Source of the DNA: Thalassoglobus neptunius
GTDB taxonomy: Bacteria; Planctomycetota; Planctomycetia; Planctomycetales; Planctomycetaceae
Assembly (NCBI RefSeq): GCF_007859735.1
Contig: NZ_SIHI01000008.1
Location: 37,120-101,119, forward strand
Reading direction: 5' to 3'
DNA: 64,000 bases
The notes under the pieces are model-generated. The model made no database searches. It was not told where the DNA came from and was given only the letters and a program-made list of their open reading frames with translations. Shown piece by piece: positions 1 through 9,814 of the stretch. A program made the position numbers and the translations under genes. Numbering within the stretch: position 1 is the stretch's first letter; every line of letters begins with the position of its first letter.

Positions 1-1
1 G

Positions 2-325
2 GATTTCTGCGACGGTGTCGTTCGCGAAGTCGACGACCCGGAGATTCTCGACGGCAAAGCTCAGGTCGGAGCCGGTGGATTAGGCTGTGAGCCTGCGAGC
101 GGGGCAAGTGTTGCGGGGGCTCGATTGTTAAGAGAACAAGGCGTGATCGCGCCCAGCGACAGAGTTGTGTGCATCCTCACAGGCCATCAACTGAAAGATT
201 CAACAGCAACGGTTGAGTATCACATGGGGAAAAATGGACAGTCTGGGAGCAGCTGTGCGAATTCCCCGATTCAAGTTGAAAATGACTATGAAAAAATCAT
301 GGAAGTAATTCGCCAAATTTCGTAG
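2..325 (+). CDS. thrC: Threonine synthase, C-terminal part (cut by window edge)
   Basis: The frame is open from the first bases of the window and ends at the TAG at 323-325, giving about 107 residues. It carries the glycine-rich [17 protein letters not shown] segment expected around the PLP phosphate site and a late ILTGHQLKD segment that matches the conserved GHGLKD region near the end of threonine synthases. The enzyme converts O-phosphohomoserine to threonine in the cytoplasm. The family call rests on these two motifs only, because the PLP lysine lies outside the window. The next gene starts within 50 bases and may be co-transcribed. Confidence 0.75.
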   Translation, partial: DFCDGVVREVDDPEILDGKAQVGAGGLGCEPASGASVAGARLLREQGVIAPSDRVVCILTGHQLKDSTATVEYHMGKNGQSGSSCANSPIQVENDYEKIMEVIRQIS

Positions 326-370
326 AATTTGACGATTGTTGACGAGTCGTTCCGGTTGGAGGAAGCCTTC

Positions 371-901
371 GTGTTCAGCCCGTATGAGGAACTTGAGTAC
401 CTCGCGGATTATCTGCCCGAGGAGGGAGAGATGGTCTTGGTCTCTCGTGAATCGGGTGAGCTCGTATGCAAGCCGTATCAAAAGGACGAACTGAGAGACG
501 GCATTCATGATGCCCAGTTGTATGGGTTTCTGGTTCAGGCCAACGAACGACTTCACACAGCGGGCGCTCTTCCGTTGTTCGTGACAGCCATGCTGCTGGT
601 TTGGTCCATCATCTTCATTCATGGACTCGTCGGCTTGGGCTGGTCTTACTGGTACATCGTTCCAGGATTAACGCTTCCGTTGCTCTATGGTTGTTTCGTC
701 TGGGTTCGACAACGTCAGCAGGCGTATTTCCAGAAGATGATTCTTCCGCAACTGCAAAGTGAGCTTCAACGGCGCCAAATTCCGTTCTATGCGCTGGTCG
801 CGGGCATTCGACAACACTCTGAGTTCCAAACGCTTCTCGATGAGATTGTCCACTGGTCACCGCAGTCCAGTGAGTTATCATCCTCCCATATGCGAAGTTG
901 A
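371..901 (+). CDS. Small membrane protein of unknown function
   Basis: I do not recognise the family. The product has a soluble, acidic N-terminus, then two hydrophobic segments separated by a short loop (around LFVTAMLLVWSIIFIHGLVG and YIVPGLTLPLLYGCFVWV), then a basic, Gln-rich C-terminal region that probably lies in the cytoplasm. The GTG at 371 is preferred as start because GGAGGAAG ends five bases upstream of it. A TTG at 329, three bases after the thrC stop, would add 14 residues but has no comparable ribosome site. The gene sits between thrC and a rhomboid protease and probably shares their transcript. Confidence 0.6.
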   Translation: MFSPYEELEYLADYLPEEGEMVLVSRESGELVCKPYQKDELRDGIHDAQLYGFLVQANERLHTAGALPLFVTAMLLVWSIIFIHGLVGLGWSYWYIVPGLTLPLLYGCFVWVRQRQQAYFQKMILPQLQSELQRRQIPFYALVAGIRQHSEFQTLLDEIVHWSPQSSELSSSHMRS

Positions 902-980
902 ACGAACATCGCATATGACCGAAGATCGCTGGCAAGCACCTTGGTGGCGGCGATCGACTTCGTAGGGACATAAGGAAGTT

Positions 981-2003
981 ATGGGTGTTGAGAATCGGGA
1001 TTACATGCGTGAAGAGTCCTCCTACAGGTACGGGGGGAGTTCACACCCATGGATGCAGAATATTGTTAAGACGCTGATCATTGTCAATGTGATCGTTTTC
1101 GTCGGTCAGCTCGTCATCAAAAGCCCAATGAGTTTTGACGAGTTCAAGACTCGGTTCGAGATGAACGCTCCGATCGTTCCTCAGAATGCGAATCTCGAGG
1201 AAGTCTATCAGCAACTCCGACAACAAAATCGTCTGCCCGATACTCCAGTTCTGAATCGCTGGATGACGCTGGAAACGACGAAAGTTCTCCAAGGCCAAAT
1301 CTGGCGTTTGACCACTTACGACTTCTTGCATTCCACAGAAACGATCTGGCACATCGTCTTCAATATGTGGCTGCTGTTTCTCGCTGGTCGACAGGTCGCT
1401 GCCAAGTATGGTCAGTACGAGTTTCTCTGGTTCTATCTGACGGCCGGAGTTTTCTCAGCGGTGTTCTACATCATCTGGGGGCTCATTAACGGTGAGAACG
1501 TCGCTGCGGTGGGGGCATCGGGGGCTGTTTCGGCGGTGCTTGTTCTCTACGCCATGAACTGGCCACATCATCGCTGGTATATCTATGGAATCATCCCTGT
1601 TCCGGTGATCCTGCTGGTCGTCATTTCTGCGGGGATGGACTTTCTTCCGATGTTGAAACAACTCACCGGGGGGAATCGAGGCGATCATATCGCTCACTCA
1701 GCCCATATCGGCGGGATGTTGTTCGGGTTTCTTTATTACCGGCGGGCATGGCAGATCTCGTCGCTGATCCCCAAGGGAATTTCGAAGAACAATGTGTTCC
1801 GACGGATGCGGGGTCCAAAGCTGAAAGTGCATCAACCACCCGTTCAGGAAGAGACCACTTCGAGTCTCGGAACGACAATTCCTCCACACATCGCTGAGAA
1901 AGTTGACAAGATCTTGCAGAAGATCAGTGAGTCAGGCGAGGCGAGCTTGACCCATGAGGAGCGTGAGTTTCTCGCCGAATCAAGTCGCCGCTACCGCCGC
2001 TGA
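981..2003 (+). CDS. Rhomboid-family intramembrane serine protease
   Basis: Rhomboids cleave transmembrane substrates within the lipid bilayer using a Ser-His dyad. Here the GASG motif places the nucleophile at Ser180, the AHSAHIGG segment places the catalytic His at 242, and HIVFN (124-128) supplies the HxxxN oxyanion motif of the second helix. Six or so hydrophobic segments lie between residues 28 and 252. About 60 residues between the first helix and the rest form an inserted loop, and a charged tail of roughly 90 residues follows the last helix. AAGGAAG lies just before the ATG. The stop is only five bases from the stop of the convergent gene at 2009. Confidence 0.9.
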   Translation: MGVENRDYMREESSYRYGGSSHPWMQNIVKTLIIVNVIVFVGQLVIKSPMSFDEFKTRFEMNAPIVPQNANLEEVYQQLRQQNRLPDTPVLNRWMTLETTKVLQGQIWRLTTYDFLHSTETIWHIVFNMWLLFLAGRQVAAKYGQYEFLWFYLTAGVFSAVFYIIWGLINGENVAAVGASGAVSAVLVLYAMNWPHHRWYIYGIIPVPVILLVVISAGMDFLPMLKQLTGGNRGDHIAHSAHIGGMLFGFLYYRRAWQISSLIPKGISKNNVFRRMRGPKLKVHQPPVQEETTSSLGTTIPPHIAEKVDKILQKISESGEASLTHEEREFLAESSRRYRR

Positions 2004-2008
2004 TTGTT

Positions 2009-3472
2009 TCAGCACTTTGCAGAAACCGTGCGACGTCCCGTCTGGAGATGATGGCTTCTTACGGGGGAAATGTCTTCGGCCGGAGACTCGAAGAGTGAAG
2101 CTCCCTGCAATTCCGAAGGGCAGGGGAGATCGAGAATGTCCAGAATGGTCGGGGCAATTTGCGTCAGCGAGATCGGTTGTTGCACGACGCGATGACGAAT
2201 TCCGGGTTGCCTGATCCAGAAAATTCCTTCGGGATCTGCATGGCTGCTGAGCGGGTTCTGCTCAATTCGGACAAGGTCTGAGAGCAAGACCTTCTGCCGG
2301 GTCTTTTGGTCCGTCAGCAACTCTTCTTTCGCGGCGATGCTTCGTCGCGTCGCGATTCCTGTCAGTCGATTGGAATGCTGACGAAGTTCAAAGGCCGGAC
2401 GACCTTCGGAGTCGATCAGCGACTCCAGAGCGTTTACGGCAGTGGCAGCATCGTCGCAGTTTTCGAATCGCAATCGGAACTCGGGGCCGAATGTCGGTTC
2501 GGAGAAGACGCTACGGTTGGGGGCCAGTTGTTGTTCCAGAAACTCCCGCCCGACGAACGACGATTCGCGAGAAGAACCTGCTTGATCATGTTCCGGGAAG
2601 GCTCGTTGTCCTAAGCCTGGGACGACCATGATGGTCGCTTGGGGATCCAGCCTCAAGAACCGTTCGATGGTTTGATCGATGCTTCGGTAGCACTCCAGAA
2701 GAGCTGTGCGAAATGTCAGCAGATCGGAAGCAGAAGCACGAATGGGAAAGAGTTCGGGTTGGAAATATCGCCAGTAGCGACGTTGAAAGTGAGAAGCTGT
2801 GTGAGACCGAAACATCGATAATGCCGGACGATGAGAACTGTAATACTCTTCGAAGAGATCACACTGAATGGCATCCAGAAGAAGCGGCCGTTTCCAGCGG
2901 ACTGATCGAGTTCGTTCGGCGAAGAGTTGTTGCAGAATTCTTTGTGCGGTCTGACCGGTGAGTCCTCGCTTCCTCAGCGAGCGGAAAAGTCCGAGCGTTT
3001 CTCGAGCACCGATCGGTGTTGAGTGGTCTCGGTCGTCAGTTGCGCGTTGAAGAAAGAACCGGGATAACAGTTCGAGTTCATCGTTCGAGAGCAGTTGAGC
3101 GATTGGGGAATTCGACTCGCTCAGATCTTCATTGAGTGAGCGAACTTCATCGTCATCAAAACATGTCCCGCACTGGGCAATGGGTCTTCCGGAGTCGGCA
3201 ATCGATTCGACAACCGGCGACGATCGAACGCTTGAAGGTAAGGCGAGACGATCTTCCTGATGGACATGATGTGGCAGTCCGGAATACACGGTTTGCCATT
3301 GAGTCGTCGAGTGAAGCCACTTTCCGGAAGCTTCTGCATCTGTTGTTGCAACGATCGATTGGTTTCGCAACCTGTCGAACGCGGGAAGTTCTCCTGCTTG
3401 AATGAACAGGTTCAGCAGTTCGGTGGAGAGTTCATTCAACTCAAGACAGATGACTCGTCGATCGTTGGGCAT
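2009..3472 (-). CDS. Alkaline-phosphatase-superfamily (type I phosphodiesterase-like) protein
   Basis: The N-terminus (RRVICLELNELSTELLNLF, then LPAFDRLRNQS) and the late segment LTQIAPTILDILDLP with LQGASLFE have the layout of the alkaline phosphatase fold used by sulfatases, phosphoglycerate mutases and type I phosphodiesterases. No signal peptide is visible, so it is probably cytoplasmic. The usual first metal ligand region reads LELNELS rather than the common D-x-D/S-P pattern, so substrate and even activity are open. The ATG at 3472 is preferred. A TTG at 3502 would extend it by ten residues. Middle residues are Arg/Gln rich and poorly conserved in appearance. It may be co-transcribed after the isomerase gene upstream at 3662-4477. 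Confidence 0.6.
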   Translation of the reverse strand: MPNDRRVICLELNELSTELLNLFIQAGELPAFDRLRNQSIVATTDAEASGKWLHSTTQWQTVYSGLPHHVHQEDRLALPSSVRSSPVVESIADSGRPIAQCGTCFDDDEVRSLNEDLSESNSPIAQLLSNDELELLSRFFLQRATDDRDHSTPIGARETLGLFRSLRKRGLTGQTAQRILQQLFAERTRSVRWKRPLLLDAIQCDLFEEYYSSHRPALSMFRSHTASHFQRRYWRYFQPELFPIRASASDLLTFRTALLECYRSIDQTIERFLRLDPQATIMVVPGLGQRAFPEHDQAGSSRESSFVGREFLEQQLAPNRSVFSEPTFGPEFRLRFENCDDAATAVNALESLIDSEGRPAFELRQHSNRLTGIATRRSIAAKEELLTDQKTRQKVLLSDLVRIEQNPLSSHADPEGIFWIRQPGIRHRVVQQPISLTQIAPTILDILDLPCPSELQGASLFESPAEDISPVRSHHLQTGRRTVSAKC

Positions 3473-3661
3473 AGACAGTTTCCCGATGGCAACAGTTGGC
3501 AAAAGGCGTCAATGATGATGCGATACTCCAACTTACAGCATGGGGAAATTGACGACCGATAATTCTGTCGCAACATTGGCGAAACCGTCAGAACGTGTAC
3601 AACCATCCGAATCGATCCACGATTACCAGTTTGTTTCCTTTCAGCAACATTCCGGAATCGA

Positions 3662-4477
3662 TCAATTGGGATCGCAGATTGCCTTCATTGCTTGCAGTCC
3701 AGATTTTGCCACGGAAAGCGGGTCTGCTGCCCACAGGTCTTCTCGAAACAGTTCCAGCGAGACGAAACCGGAGTAGCCAATCTGTCGAAGCAGGGCGACA
3801 AACTTCTTGAGGTCAATCACTCCCTGCCCGGGCATCACGCGATCGGGGTCTCTTTGCTCTCCAGCAGGTGGCGTTGCTGGGGCATCATCAAAATGGCAAA
3901 CCGCAATCTGTTCTGGTCGAAGTTGTGCGATGTCGTCGTGTCCAGCTCCGCCACGAAAATCATGAAACGGATCGAGAACAATTGTCGCTTCGGGATGCTT
4001 CGAGTCATTCATGATCTGAAGCGCTGCTGCAATCGAGTTGACTTCCTGTGCAAATCCGAGGTACTCCATCGACGGTCGAACGCCCATCTCGATGCCGATC
4101 TCGAGAAGTCGATGATAGCGCTCGGCAGCGAGTGTGAAATCGACATCGAAGTGCGGAGGGCCTGCCACTGAGTGCGGGGCACCGACAGCGACTGCCTGCT
4201 CCATGCGCCTGCGGCATTCTGCGATGCCTTCCTGGTCCGCGGGGCCATCGGGTTCGCACCATCCCTTGAGCATGACCGTTGTCGGAACAGCCAGCCCGTG
4301 ATCATCGACTGCCTTCCGGATCTCGGTCAGCGTCCCGCCTGATTCGAGGTGTTCATCAATGTCGGCATGCCATAGCTCAATTCCGTCGTAGCCCGCTTCT
4401 GCAGCGACTCGAATCTTGTCCAGAATTGGAGTGGGTTTGATGGTGCTTGAGTTGAGCGAGTATCGAAATTGTGTCAT
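3662..4477 (-). CDS. Sugar phosphate isomerase/epimerase (AP-endonuclease-2-like TIM barrel)
   Basis: The 271-residue product matches the xylose-isomerase-like TIM barrel family. It opens with FRYSLNSSTI and GYDGIELWHADI. The usual metal-ligand stations can be seen in order: a Glu in RPSMEYLGF, an Asp and His in VLDPFHDFRGG, a His in VCHFDDA and a Glu in VSLELFRE. Such enzymes isomerise or epimerise sugars or inositol derivatives, and the substrate cannot be read from sequence. The ATG at 4477 is chosen because the family homology begins there. An upstream ATG at 4597 would add 40 residues with no family features. No signal peptide is present. Confidence 0.8.
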   Translation of the reverse strand: MTQFRYSLNSSTIKPTPILDKIRVAAEAGYDGIELWHADIDEHLESGGTLTEIRKAVDDHGLAVPTTVMLKGWCEPDGPADQEGIAECRRRMEQAVAVGAPHSVAGPPHFDVDFTLAAERYHRLLEIGIEMGVRPSMEYLGFAQEVNSIAAALQIMNDSKHPEATIVLDPFHDFRGGAGHDDIAQLRPEQIAVCHFDDAPATPPAGEQRDPDRVMPGQGVIDLKKFVALLRQIGYSGFVSLELFREDLWAADPLSVAKSGLQAMKAICDPN

Positions 4478-5135
4478 GGGAACTTTGTCGAGATTGATTG
4501 AAGAATATGTGAAGAAACTGTGAATCGGTTCGCAGCAAGCTGCTGATGTCAATTGGGTTTCATTGAACAGAGCATATCGAACCAAGGCAAGAGGCACAAT
4601 TTTTAAGCTGATCCACCGACTTTAGGACAGAAATCGATTCTAAACGTCTTTTCGCATCTCATTCACGAAATCTTCTTTTTCGGGGGGTAGCATTCGCGCC
4701 AGATCAATAATCGGAAGCTATGCCAGATCAATAATCGGAAGCTATGAGAGTACGTCCTGACCCACTCATCTTCATTGGAAGATGTTTCATTCAACGGTGC
4801 CATGGCAGGCAGTGTGGTTGCAGGACTTCGTGCGGCGTAGTGGTATATCAGGCACGAGTACATCTGTCGGGATAGCGACTGTAGAGATTGACATAAAACA
4901 CGGGTTCGAAGTGCGAAGCGAGTGAACTTCATGTGGGCTGCACTCTTTGAGCCAGAACAAAATCCAAAACAGAAGGAGTGTCGCCCTCCCAGAATAAGCG
5001 CTCAGAGTCCATTGAATGTCGATCGCAACAGAGTGTTCTGTTGTGAGTTGGAAATGTTTTATTTTTTTGTGACTTAACTGTTTGGAAGTTAGAAGCAGTT
5101 GAGCTCCAAAGATGAGTATCCCAGGAGAAACTCTA
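4478..5135. other. Non-coding divergent region with a short tandem duplication
   Basis: Small open frames here show no family features and no supporting ribosome sites. The region must hold promoters for both the isomerase gene (minus) and the pseudopilin gene (plus). A T-rich patch lies at about 5057-5068, 70 bases before the pseudopilin start. The only clear structure is the 24-base tandem repeat at 4698-4745. Confidence 0.5.
4698..4745. repeat. Perfect 24-base tandem duplication
   Basis: The unit gccagatcaataatcggaag followed by ctat occurs twice back to back (4698-4721 and 4722-4745) without a mismatch. It lies in the divergent intergenic region, so it looks like a recent slippage or duplication event and not a coding repeat. 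Confidence 0.9.
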
Positions 5136-6356
5136 ATGAAGCGTACTATGTTGAAGCGGTCCGCAGATCGTCGCGGATTCACACTGATCGAACTGCTGGT
5201 CGTGATTGCAGTCATCGTGATTCTTGTGGCCCTGTTGGTGCCAGCTGTTCAGCGTGCTCGTGAAGCAGCACGAAGTGCATCTTGCAAAAACAACCTTCGC
5301 CAGTTCGGAATCGGTTTCTACACATTCGCAGAACAAGATCCTCAGAAGCGACTTTGCACAGGTGCTTACGACTTCCGTCGTGACGGATGTGTTGACACTT
5401 GGGGTTGGGTTGCCGACCTCGTCAACATCGGAGCAGCTTATCCTTCAGAGATGATCTGCCCATCAAACCCACTCCAGTACTCAGAAAAGGTCAACGACCT
5501 TCTCGGTGCTGACACCACAGACGGAAAAGACGGAGCTCCTGTTTCTCGTCTCGACACCGGATTGTGCAACAGCACTGACGGTTTGACTTCACTCGCTGCT
5601 GGTACTCGTGGAACTTTCCTCGTTGACCGAATTCTGACACAAGGTTACTCCACCAACTACGCAAGTAGCTGGCACATGGTTCGATCCGGTGTTCGTACAA
5701 TCGACGATGGATCAGGAAACCTCGTTCCAACTTCAGGAACTAAAGGTCTGGGCGGATCGAACGGTCCAATCACTCTGAGTGTTGTTGAAACTTCACCAAT
5801 CGTTTCCAGTGCGATCGCCATGCTCGGCGATGCGGCTCCTGGGGACGCTGATGAAGCTGTCCTGGTTGAAGATCTTCCTGGTCTGGTTTCTGCAAACGCT
5901 CGACTCGTTGAATCCTTCAACGACGGTCCTGCACAGTCTTCAGGCGACAACATCGTTCTGATCACAACTGCAGATGTTGTTCTGACAGCTGGTGGCGTTC
6001 ACGCCTGGAAATTCGACATCCTCCCAACCGAGAACACTCCTGCCGGAGTTGATCGCGGTAACGAAGATGGAACACTCGCTGGCGACGGCATCATCTGGTT
6101 GCAGGATACTCGCGACTGGTTCGCTCTTCACGGTGCAGGATCACAGCCATCTTGCAACATCCTGATGGCTGACGGAAGCGTTCGCACCTTCCGTGACCTG
6201 AATGGCGACGGATACCTCAACCCAGGTTTCCAACCAGCAACAGCATTCGATGCTGGCGATGGATACCTCGATGGAACAGTCGAACTGACAAAAACCGCCA
6301 ACTACGGTGGAATCGACATCATCCGTTCTTCGACGATCAAAGGAAGCTTCGAATAA
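5136..6356 (+). CDS. DUF1559 pseudopilin-like protein with type II prepilin N-terminus
   Basis: A basic leader is followed by the prepilin peptidase site, with Gly13-or-14/Phe15 and Glu19 in [17 protein letters not shown], which is also the hydrophobic assembly helix. The C-terminal part has the DUF1559 signature in which a DG pair lies near the end ([19 protein letters not shown]). This large planctomycete family resembles type II secretion pseudopilins and is expected to be inserted in the inner membrane, processed by a PilD-type peptidase and assembled or displayed in the periplasm. The ATG at 5136 is set by AGGAGAAA six bases upstream. Codon use is noticeably uniform and C-rich at third positions, as in highly expressed genes. 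A hairpin terminator follows. Confidence 0.85.
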   Translation: MKRTMLKRSADRRGFTLIELLVVIAVIVILVALLVPAVQRAREAARSASCKNNLRQFGIGFYTFAEQDPQKRLCTGAYDFRRDGCVDTWGWVADLVNIGAAYPSEMICPSNPLQYSEKVNDLLGADTTDGKDGAPVSRLDTGLCNSTDGLTSLAAGTRGTFLVDRILTQGYSTNYASSWHMVRSGVRTIDDGSGNLVPTSGTKGLGGSNGPITLSVVETSPIVSSAIAMLGDAAPGDADEAVLVEDLPGLVSANARLVESFNDGPAQSSGDNIVLITTADVVLTAGGVHAWKFDILPTENTPAGVDRGNEDGTLAGDGIIWLQDTRDWFALHGAGSQPSCNILMADGSVRTFRDLNGDGYLNPGFQPATAFDAGDGYLDGTVELTKTANYGGIDIIRSSTIKGSFE

Positions 6357-6389
6357 GACGGATTTGTTGATCGTTTGACAAATTCAACT

Positions 6390-6419
6390 ACCGGGAGTCG
6401 GTGTATGCCGACTTCCGGT
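6390..6419 (+). terminator. Hairpin terminator after the pseudopilin gene
   Basis: A 12-base stem (6390-6401 with 6408-6419, one G-U pair) with a six-base loop is followed by TTTCTTGTGTTTTC. It lies 34 bases after the pseudopilin stop and before the next gene start. Confidence 0.65.
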
Positions 6420-6488
6420 TTCTTGTGTTTTCATCGAGCCACAAACGACCCGTCAGTTGTGTGTGCGCCGTCGACCGACTTTCTCGAT

Positions 6489-9400
6489 ATGAGCCATTCA
6501 TCAAAAGTGAATTCTCCATTGGTTCCAGAAGCTGACCGTGACTGTCCGAAGTGCGGAGCAGCGATTCCCCGGGCAATGCTGCGTTGTCGTGATTGCGGAA
6601 CCCGCGTTGGTGTCTCGAACGGGGCTCAGTCGGCAGACAAGAGTCGAACACCCCAGACAAGTCTTCGGGAATCAAGCGAACGCATCGGTTCGCGAAAGCC
6701 CGAAGTCGCAGGGAAAACAAAGACGCCGTCAGGTGCCGATCATTTGTCCGCTGCCGTCAGCGATTCGAAGGCTCCTGCTGTTGAGACCAACGATGTTTCG
6801 CAGAATCGGGTGAAACTTGCTGACTCCGGGGAAGCGACTCCGAAGTCCGACAGAGTTTCGACGAAGTGTGGACATTGTCAACGTGTCGTGAATGCCCCAC
6901 GCGATCTCGCCGGTGCCGAAGTCCGATGCCCATCCTGCGGCAAGGCAGTGCGTCTTCCAAAGCTGAAGGTTTCAGAATCAGGGGCATCGAAGTCTTCCGG
7001 GAATGAAGAGGAGGCTCCTGAACACGTCGTGCGCCGGCAACTCGCCGAAGTCGTTCAGAACGCTATTCGCGAGACTGATCTCACATTGATCGAGAGTCCG
7101 ACCAGCAGCGATCAGGCACGAAAAGGGAAAGTGAAAAAGTACGTTCAACTTGTCGAACGCCACGCGGAAACTCCACTCGATTATCGGAAGTCGAAGGACG
7201 CTCGCGAAGCCATTCGAAAACTCGTTGAGCTGCAAAGTCAATCTGGCGGGGAAGCCATTCTCGGACTACTTCCCAAACTCTCCGATCAGGTTCGTCCCGA
7301 TGCGATTCGAGCAATCGGAAAACTCAGAATTGCACAGGGATTCGAACCGGTGATGCGAACTCTTCTGAGTTCTTCATCCGAGGAAGTCGAAGCAGCGATT
7401 CGCGCAGCTGGGAATTTTGGTGTCGCGAATGTTGTGTTGCCGCTTCTTTATGTTCAAACAATTAACCCGGAACATCGAATTCGAATTGCATCTTCGATCG
7501 CCCGGCTGGGCGAACCGGCTTTGAAGCCATTGCTGGGAGTCGTGACGTCTCCGTCGAGTTCGGATTCCTTGCGGCATGCTGCACTCTCCGCGTTGCGAGA
7601 GCTGAAGTCTGAAAACAGCGTCGAAGCCTTGGCTGCGATTCTCGATCACGATTCTCTTCCGATCAGGCAAATCGCGACTGAAGCGTTGGTCGAGATTGAT
7701 GATCCAAGGACACTCCGCCCGCTGATGAAACTGGCATCTGATCCGGATCCAGAGATTCGCCAGAACGCGATCAAAGGGCTGGCTCGTACGAGATCCAAAA
7801 AGGTTGCTCCCGTTCTCGTTGAAGCACTGAACGATTCTTCGGGAGAAGTTCAGCGAAATGCGATCGTGGGATTGGGGGAACTCGGGGACAAATCCTTCGT
7901 TTCCAATCTCGCTCCGTTCCTTGATAGCGACAATCAAGAAGTTCAACTGACATCTGCAGAAGCGATTGCCCGACTCGGCGACAAGCGAATTGTTCCGAAG
8001 TTGCTCGGGCTTCTGGAGAACGAAACGCATGGACGTCACGATCCGGACGTTCTTCATCGCCTTGTCAAAGTGCTTCATAAGTTTCGTGATCCGCGTTCTG
8101 TTCTTCCGCTTTGCGAACTGCTCGATACTGCGGATGCGAAATTGCGTCGCCGGGTCGTCGAGTCTCTCGGTGCCGTCGGGGATTCAGCCGCTCGTCCGGC
8201 ACTCGAACGTGTGTTGCAGCGTGATCATGCTGACGAAGTCCGTGCTTCGGCTGCGAAGGCTCTCGGTGATCTTGGTGATCCGAAAGCGATTGAGGTATTG
8301 ACTTCTGCTCTTCACGAAACATCAGAAGTCCGGGTGAAAGCCCTCATTTCTCTCGCTCGTTTTAAGTCCTCCAATGCTTTGCCCGTCATTCGGGATATGG
8401 TCATCGACCCGCTTCCGCAGGTTCGCTATCAAGTCGCGAGTTTGCTCGGGGAAGTTGGAGACAAATCGTCGATCGCCGAACTTGAAGAGTTAGCTGCCGA
8501 CGACGAATTGATGGTGAAGCGTGCAGCTCTGAAGTCGCTGGAAACTTTAGGCGACGAGCGGAGTGAAGCGGAGATCGTCAAAGCTGGGCGAAAGTTGAAG
8601 AAGGCTCGGACAAAGGTCTCCAAGGGTCCTGCGTTGTCCGGCTTCGATGTGGGGGCTCTTTCTTCTGTCCCCGGTGGAATGGCGACGGTCATTGGGGGAG
8701 CAGCGTGTGTGCTTCTCCTGGCTGCCTACTTTCTGTTTTTCCGATCCGGAGGCGGAGGCGAAGAACAGGTTGTTGTCCTTCGAGGCAACGTGAGTTCCGT
8801 TGGGATCGCGGAAGATGGCGGGGTGATCGTCGCGTCCCGAAATCGCGGGATGACAGAGACTTGGCGAGTTTCCAGTGGTGAGCGACTCTGGTCAGGAACG
8901 GACATTCCCAAAGCGAAAGGAATGGTCGTTTCGAAAGGGCTGAACCAGGTGATGATCTCATCTGCGAAAAGTGCGCTCTTCTATGATTTCGGAACTGATG
9001 GCAGTCTGACCAACCCAGCAGAAGTTCCGGGTCACACTTCCGCCATTCGTGATACCGTATCGACGTCTGATCGTCGCTTCGCTGCCACGATTGACGTCGA
9101 AGGGATTGTTCGAGTCTGGAGTCTGGAAGCTCGAAACACGACGGGCGGACTGACGATTCCGAAGACTTCGAATGCCATCGCTCTTGCCGACGAAGGACGT
9201 TTGCTCGCCGGGGGAAATGTTGCCTTGCTCGTCTGGTCGGTCGAAACGGGAGAGATTCTCTTCGACGCCAATCAGATCGGGCGGATCTCGACGAAATCTG
9301 GAGCAATGACATCGGCGGCGATTTCCCCGAGTCTCGAATTCGTCGCTGCTGCTTATGGCGACGGAACAATTGTTGTCTACGATCTCGAACGACAGCGCGA

Positions 9401-9665
9401 ACTGTCTCGGCATTCAATTGTCGGTGGAAAGCCGCAACTGGTTTTTGACGAAGACAACGAGCTGATTGTAGTCAACCGAAAGCTCTATCGGCTGGCGGAT
9501 TTGCGAAAAGGCGAGCTGCAAGAACTCGGACGGTCGATCGAGTCGCGGACTTCGTTCGAATATTGCAGCAAGACAAATCAACTCGTGATGGCCAGCGATG
9601 AAGCGAGCGGGATCACCGTGACAGACGTCAAGACCGGGGATTCCAAACTTCTTGACCTGGAGTGA
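6489..9665 (+). CDS. Zinc-ribbon / HEAT-repeat / transmembrane / WD-like propeller protein
   Basis: This 1058-residue protein has four parts. Two zinc ribbons are at about 18-37 (CPKC...CRDCG) and 127-155 (CGHC...CPSCG). A long array of HEAT/PBS-lyase-type helical repeats covers about 180-705, with repeated patterns such as ALGDLGDPKAIEVL and SLGAVGDSAARPAL. A single membrane helix lies at about 730-752. A C-terminal domain of about 300 residues looks like a WD40/quinoprotein propeller (VRVWSLEARN, LLVWSVETGEIL, IVVYDLERQREL). The order suggests a scaffold with the HEAT region on one side of the membrane and the propeller on the other. The ATG at 6489 is used because the first zinc ribbon follows it directly. 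Upstream codons are unlike protein sequence. No enzymatic residues were recognised. Confidence 0.75.
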   Translation: MSHSSKVNSPLVPEADRDCPKCGAAIPRAMLRCRDCGTRVGVSNGAQSADKSRTPQTSLRESSERIGSRKPEVAGKTKTPSGADHLSAAVSDSKAPAVETNDVSQNRVKLADSGEATPKSDRVSTKCGHCQRVVNAPRDLAGAEVRCPSCGKAVRLPKLKVSESGASKSSGNEEEAPEHVVRRQLAEVVQNAIRETDLTLIESPTSSDQARKGKVKKYVQLVERHAETPLDYRKSKDAREAIRKLVELQSQSGGEAILGLLPKLSDQVRPDAIRAIGKLRIAQGFEPVMRTLLSSSSEEVEAAIRAAGNFGVANVVLPLLYVQTINPEHRIRIASSIARLGEPALKPLLGVVTSPSSSDSLRHAALSALRELKSENSVEALAAILDHDSLPIRQIATEALVEIDDPRTLRPLMKLASDPDPEIRQNAIKGLARTRSKKVAPVLVEALNDSSGEVQRNAIVGLGELGDKSFVSNLAPFLDSDNQEVQLTSAEAIARLGDKRIVPKLLGLLENETHGRHDPDVLHRLVKVLHKFRDPRSVLPLCELLDTADAKLRRRVVESLGAVGDSAARPALERVLQRDHADEVRASAAKALGDLGDPKAIEVLTSALHETSEVRVKALISLARFKSSNALPVIRDMVIDPLPQVRYQVASLLGEVGDKSSIAELEELAADDELMVKRAALKSLETLGDERSEAEIVKAGRKLKKARTKVSKGPALSGFDVGALSSVPGGMATVIGGAACVLLLAAYFLFFRSGGGGEEQVVVLRGNVSSVGIAEDGGVIVASRNRGMTETWRVSSGERLWSGTDIPKAKGMVVSKGLNQVMISSAKSALFYDFGTDGSLTNPAEVPGHTSAIRDTVSTSDRRFAATIDVEGIVRVWSLEARNTTGGLTIPKTSNAIALADEGRLLAGGNVALLVWSVETGEILFDANQIGRISTKSGAMTSAAISPSLEFVAAAYGDGTIVVYDLERQRELSRHSIVGGKPQLVFDEDNELIVVNRKLYRLADLRKGELQELGRSIESRTSFEYCSKTNQLVMASDEASGITVTDVKTGDSKLLDLE

Positions 9666-9814
9666 TTTCTTCGGTGTGAAGCTCGGACATTTCAACGTCT
9701 TCGCATGCGATTGAGAACGCGCTCCCGGAGAAATTCCGCGCTCTCTTTGTTTCGTGGGATCTGCTACGCTCTGAGGATTGAAAGTGTTCTGTGCATTCTC
9801 GTTCCGTGTGTGGC

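Noticed and set aside
2306..2614. Plus-strand frames opposite the alkaline-phosphatase-like gene
   Set aside because: They overlap a longer minus-strand frame with recognisable fold motifs and have no features of their own.
4895..4925. GGTTCGAA string resembling a tRNA T-loop
   Set aside because: The flanking bases do not form the required five-base stem and no acceptor or anticodon arm is present.
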